Shown here piece after piece: positions 4,762 to 5,002 of a stretch of 5,002 nt of DNA (position 1 is the stretch's first letter; every line of letters begins with the position of its first letter). The notes beneath the pieces were generated by a model that searched no databases, was not told the DNA's origin, and was given only the letters and a program-made list of their open reading frames with translations. Source of the stretch: an uncultured Collinsella sp. (lineage in GTDB: Bacteria > Actinomycetota > Coriobacteriia > Coriobacteriales > Coriobacteriaceae); NCBI GenBank assembly GCA_902489515.1, contig CABUAL010000152.1, positions 1-5,002 of the forward strand. Direction: 5' to 3'. A program made the position numbers and the translations under genes.

Positions 4762-4776
4762 CAAAGGTTAACTTTT

Positions 4777-5002
4777 TGGAAATCTTAAGATACGGAGCAG
4801 CCGGCTTCTGGCGATCCGCCCGCCGCGATGTACATCCGTGACGCCAAAGAGGGAGCCCTCCCCTCTCCAGCAAATTGAAGGTGAATGGTTTTCCGCGAAG
4901 TGAACGAGCAAAATTGGACCCCCGAAGCATCCACATTTTTTCGCAGCAAAACCGACGCTCCTATAAGTTGTCAAGAGGCAGTTTGCGGGAGCGCTCTCTC
5001 CA
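4777..5002. other. Region upstream of the ATPase operon with no convincing gene
   Basis: About 225 bp in which I see no supported gene. A minus-strand frame from a TTG at 4974 is open for 68 codons (it begins TTYRSVGFAAKKCGCFGG after the start) but has no ribosome binding site and uses TTG. A weak terminator-like minus-strand hairpin, AGAGGG/CCCTCT followed by TT, lies at about 4846-4864. The 8-bp palindrome gagcgctc sits at about 4990-4997. A plus-strand TATAAG at 4962-4967 could be a -10 element for a gene beyond the window, with only a poor -35. Confidence 0.4.

Noticed and set aside
1..5002. CRISPR array, insertion sequence or prophage genes
   Set aside because: No regularly spaced direct repeats, transposase or integrase frames, or phage structural genes are visible in the window.

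Overview
The window looks like chromosomal DNA of a high-GC Gram-positive gut bacterium of the Coriobacteriia, most likely Collinsella. This rests on base composition, GC-rich codon use, the style of the ssrA gene, and a small-protein plus P1B-ATPase pair of a kind I associate with gut Actinobacteria and Clostridia. Genus assignment is recall and inference, not a database match.

Layout. Positions 1-155 hold no gene I can support, but are packed with GC-rich inverted repeats and contain a 17-bp inverted copy of the ssrA 3' end. A strong intrinsic terminator (155-191) is followed by the complete tmRNA gene ssrA on the minus strand (200-563), with an alanine-type G3-U70 acceptor, an encoded CCA and a tag reading frame ending in ALAA. 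Divergent from it is a plus-strand gene for an unrecognised acidic 144-residue protein (804-1238). It converges on a two-gene minus-strand toxin-antitoxin operon: a RelB/DinJ-like antitoxin (1809-2144) overlapping a PIN-domain toxin (1297-1812) by four bases. This operon has its own sigma-70-type promoter surrounded by three GCTAGC palindromes. Immediately upstream lies the terminator of a second minus-strand operon: a small membrane-anchored protein (4400-4645, DUF6110/PacL-like) followed by a P1B-type metal-transporting ATPase (2306-4381) in which the usual CPx motif reads YSC. That operon has a good promoter (4733-4761) overlapped by an inverted repeat, and two hairpins in its leader. Positions 4762-5002 contain no convincing gene.

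How the parts work together. The ATPase and its small partner probably form a metal-efflux unit in the cytoplasmic membrane, resembling the mycobacterial PacL/Ctp platforms in layout. The toxin-antitoxin pair is a separate, self-regulated unit inserted between this operon and the housekeeping ssrA region. The tmRNA rescues stalled ribosomes and tags the unfinished proteins for degradation. The points most worth a second look are the non-CPx ATPase with its small Cys-containing partner, the RelB-type antitoxin paired with a PIN toxin behind a GCTAGC operator cluster, and the inverted ssrA-end copy beside the palindromic element.
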